Source: Numida meleagris (Eukaryota > Chordata > Aves > Galliformes > Numididae). Taken from it: 64,000 nt of DNA. Below, in pieces: positions 62,991-64,000 of the stretch. Numbering within the stretch: position 1 is the first letter of the stretch; each line of letters starts with the position of its first letter. The stretch is taken from contig NW_018364539.1 of assembly GCF_002078875.1 (NCBI RefSeq), forward strand, positions 1 to 64,000. The letters are read 5' to 3'. The translations under genes and the position numbers were made by a program. The notes beneath the pieces are model-generated. The model saw nothing but the letters and a program-made list of their open reading frames with translations, searched no databases and was not told the origin of the DNA.

Positions 62991-63247
62991 CTGTCAGGTA
63001 CACTGCTGTCCCAGTGACAGCCGTTAGGGTCTGTCAGGTACATTGCTGGCTCACCGACAGCCGCTGGGTTCTGTCAGGCACATTACTGACCCACCGACAG
63101 CCACAGGATCCGTCAGGTACACTGCTGTTCCACCGACAGCCGCTGGGTTCTGTCAGGTACGTTGCTGTCCCACCGACAGCCGTTAGGGTCTGTCACGTAC
63201 ACTGCTGTCCCACCAACAGCCGTTGCGGTCTGTCACGTACACTGCTC
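62991..63247. repeat. 40-bp minisatellite, about 6.5 copies
   Basis: Units start at 62991, 63031, 63071, 63110, 63150, 63190 and 63230 (partial). Each begins CTGTCAGGTACACTGCTG and continues with TCCCACCGACAGCCG and a GTTAGGGT or CTGGGTT end. One unit is 39 bp. Each unit contains the inverted pair CTGTC...GACAG, so a transcript could fold repeatedly. Several CpG sites are present. The array keeps an open plus-strand frame through it, but a 40-bp period changes frame in each unit, so this is not a coding repeat. Confidence 0.95.
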
Positions 63248-63439
63248 CCCGCCATCCAGCCCTTCTTTCCCCCAGCAGAGTCACTGCCCCCGGCCTGGAT
63301 GCAACGCTGATCTCCAGGCACGACGGGGCGGTGTGGCCGAGCGCTAAGGCCGTGCCCAGGGCTCCTCAGAAACAAAGCGGTCGGCCCCACGGAGATGCGG
63401 CCGCGGTGCCCCAGGGGCAGCGGTAGGCCCCATGGTCAC
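63248..63439. other. GC-rich spacer before copy B
   Basis: CpG-rich sequence with no recognised gene. A GTGTGGCCGAGCGCTAAGG word looks like a tRNA-Leu/Ser A box but lacks the rest of a tRNA. Confidence 0.4.
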
Positions 63440-63790
63440 GGCTCCAGCTCCCATATAGCTTCTTTGTGAGGTTGCTGGAGCTGTGCAAATGGAATCCCCT
63501 TCTCTCACCTGTGGAGATGCCAACAAGGATCTGCTGCTGCTCTGTGGAGCTGCAGTGCGTGTGCATGTGCACAAGGGAGCTACTAGTGGGACACATGCTG
63601 TGCTTCCTGCAGTGCTCTGAGGACGAGCTCCAGGTGATGGATGCCTTCAGGAGAACTGTCCTCACAGAGGCAGCTTGGGCTGCAGCAAGATTTTGAGAAT
63701 ATCTGCCTGAGCAGCCAGGAGGCAGAGGCCGAGGTTATAGCCAGTGCAAGGAGGCCACAGAGCTGCACAATGACTTAGTCCTTCAGGCAC
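63440..63790 (+). pseudogene. ITPRIP-like pseudogene, copy B (fragment)
   Basis: A second, shorter relic of the same family. Near 63510-63615 the frame gives PTRICCCSVELQC, then CTRELLVGHMLCFLQCSEDE. This lines up with the region around the third stop in copy A (VEL, CTCTREQLVGVMLCFLHHPE). The homologous position where copy A has a stop is glutamine here (VELQ). Further on, in another frame, ISLSSQEAEAE and SARRPQSC (about 63690-63770) match the family block that copy A shows around 62285. The DNA word AAGGAGGCCACAGAG is shared exactly. The intervening segment, about 300 bp in copy A, is deleted. No start, membrane segment or C terminus is present. Confidence 0.75.
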
Positions 63791-64000
63791 GTGATCAGGC
63801 TGCTGTGACCGGAGCTGTCAGCAGTTGAGGATTCTTAGAAAACACAGTAAGAGAAAATTCAGTCCAGAATAACCCTCTCTGATAACAGGTTGAAAAAGGG
63901 TAAACAACTTGTGAAGGGAAATGACTGAAGAGCCCTGAAAACCTGGAGCATCCTGGAGTGGAAATCAGTTACTTTGATGAAAGTGCTTCAGTGTGGGTTA
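63791..64000. other. Flank of copy B at window edge
   Basis: About 210 bp without recognised features. More family copies might lie beyond the window, but this is not visible. Confidence 0.4.

Noticed and set aside
62991..63247. CRISPR-like array
   Set aside because: Units are contiguous 40-bp tandem repeats without unique spacers, in vertebrate DNA.
63318..63345. tRNA-Leu/Ser-like A box (GTGTGGCCGAGCGCTAAGG)
   Set aside because: No matching B box (GGTTCGAATCC type), no acceptor stem pairing and no CCA-side arm; likely chance in GC-rich DNA.

Overview
The window looks like bird nuclear DNA, most probably chicken or another galliform. The main evidence is about eighteen pieces of CR1, the dominant avian LINE, many ending in the typical repeat of the octamer ATTCTATG. 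Two pieces of a galluhop-like mariner, two probable endogenous-retrovirus LTRs and relics of an ITPRIPL1-like gene, a family I recall as expanded in chicken, fit the same assignment. There are no bacterial operons, CRISPR arrays or phage genes. The species call is inference.

Layout. Bases 1-170 hold the end of a 17/22-bp minisatellite that continues off the left edge. From 171 to about 61.0 kb the window is a gene desert. It is AT-rich, without any exon I can recognise, and broken up by CR1 pieces on both strands. The CR1 pieces are near 0.8, 3.0, 8.5, 10.8, 14.1, 20.3, 24.3, 25.5, 35.4, 39.8, 41.3, 45.4, 48.2, 49.4, 54.6, 55.2, 59.2 and 60.8 kb. Other elements are a probable solo LTR (14.6-14.9 kb), a 5' piece of a mariner (30.3 kb), an internally deleted mariner with TA flanks that later received a CR1 (39.25-40.07 kb), and a CpG-rich LTR with leader on the minus strand (about 49.9-50.6 kb). 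Several AT-rich, repeat-free stretches look like conserved non-coding DNA or enhancers, but this cannot be tested without an alignment.

The right end (about 61.0-63.8 kb) is different: GC-richer and carrying two broken copies of an ITPRIP-like gene. Copy A (61292-62443) holds one reading frame over about 1.15 kb with no frameshift, interrupted only by stop codons. It keeps a 3' splice site just before its ATG, so it arose by DNA duplication and not by retrotransposition. Copy B (about 63440-63790) is a shorter piece of the same family. Between them lies a 40-bp minisatellite of six and a half copies.

Nothing in the window works together as a functioning system that I can demonstrate. The most informative items are the ITPRIP-like pseudogene pair (a family related to cGAS/Mab21 proteins), the nested mariner/CR1 insertion, the CpG-rich LTR, a perfect 11-bp hairpin at 11.7 kb, and a CR1 piece that lacks its 3' end.
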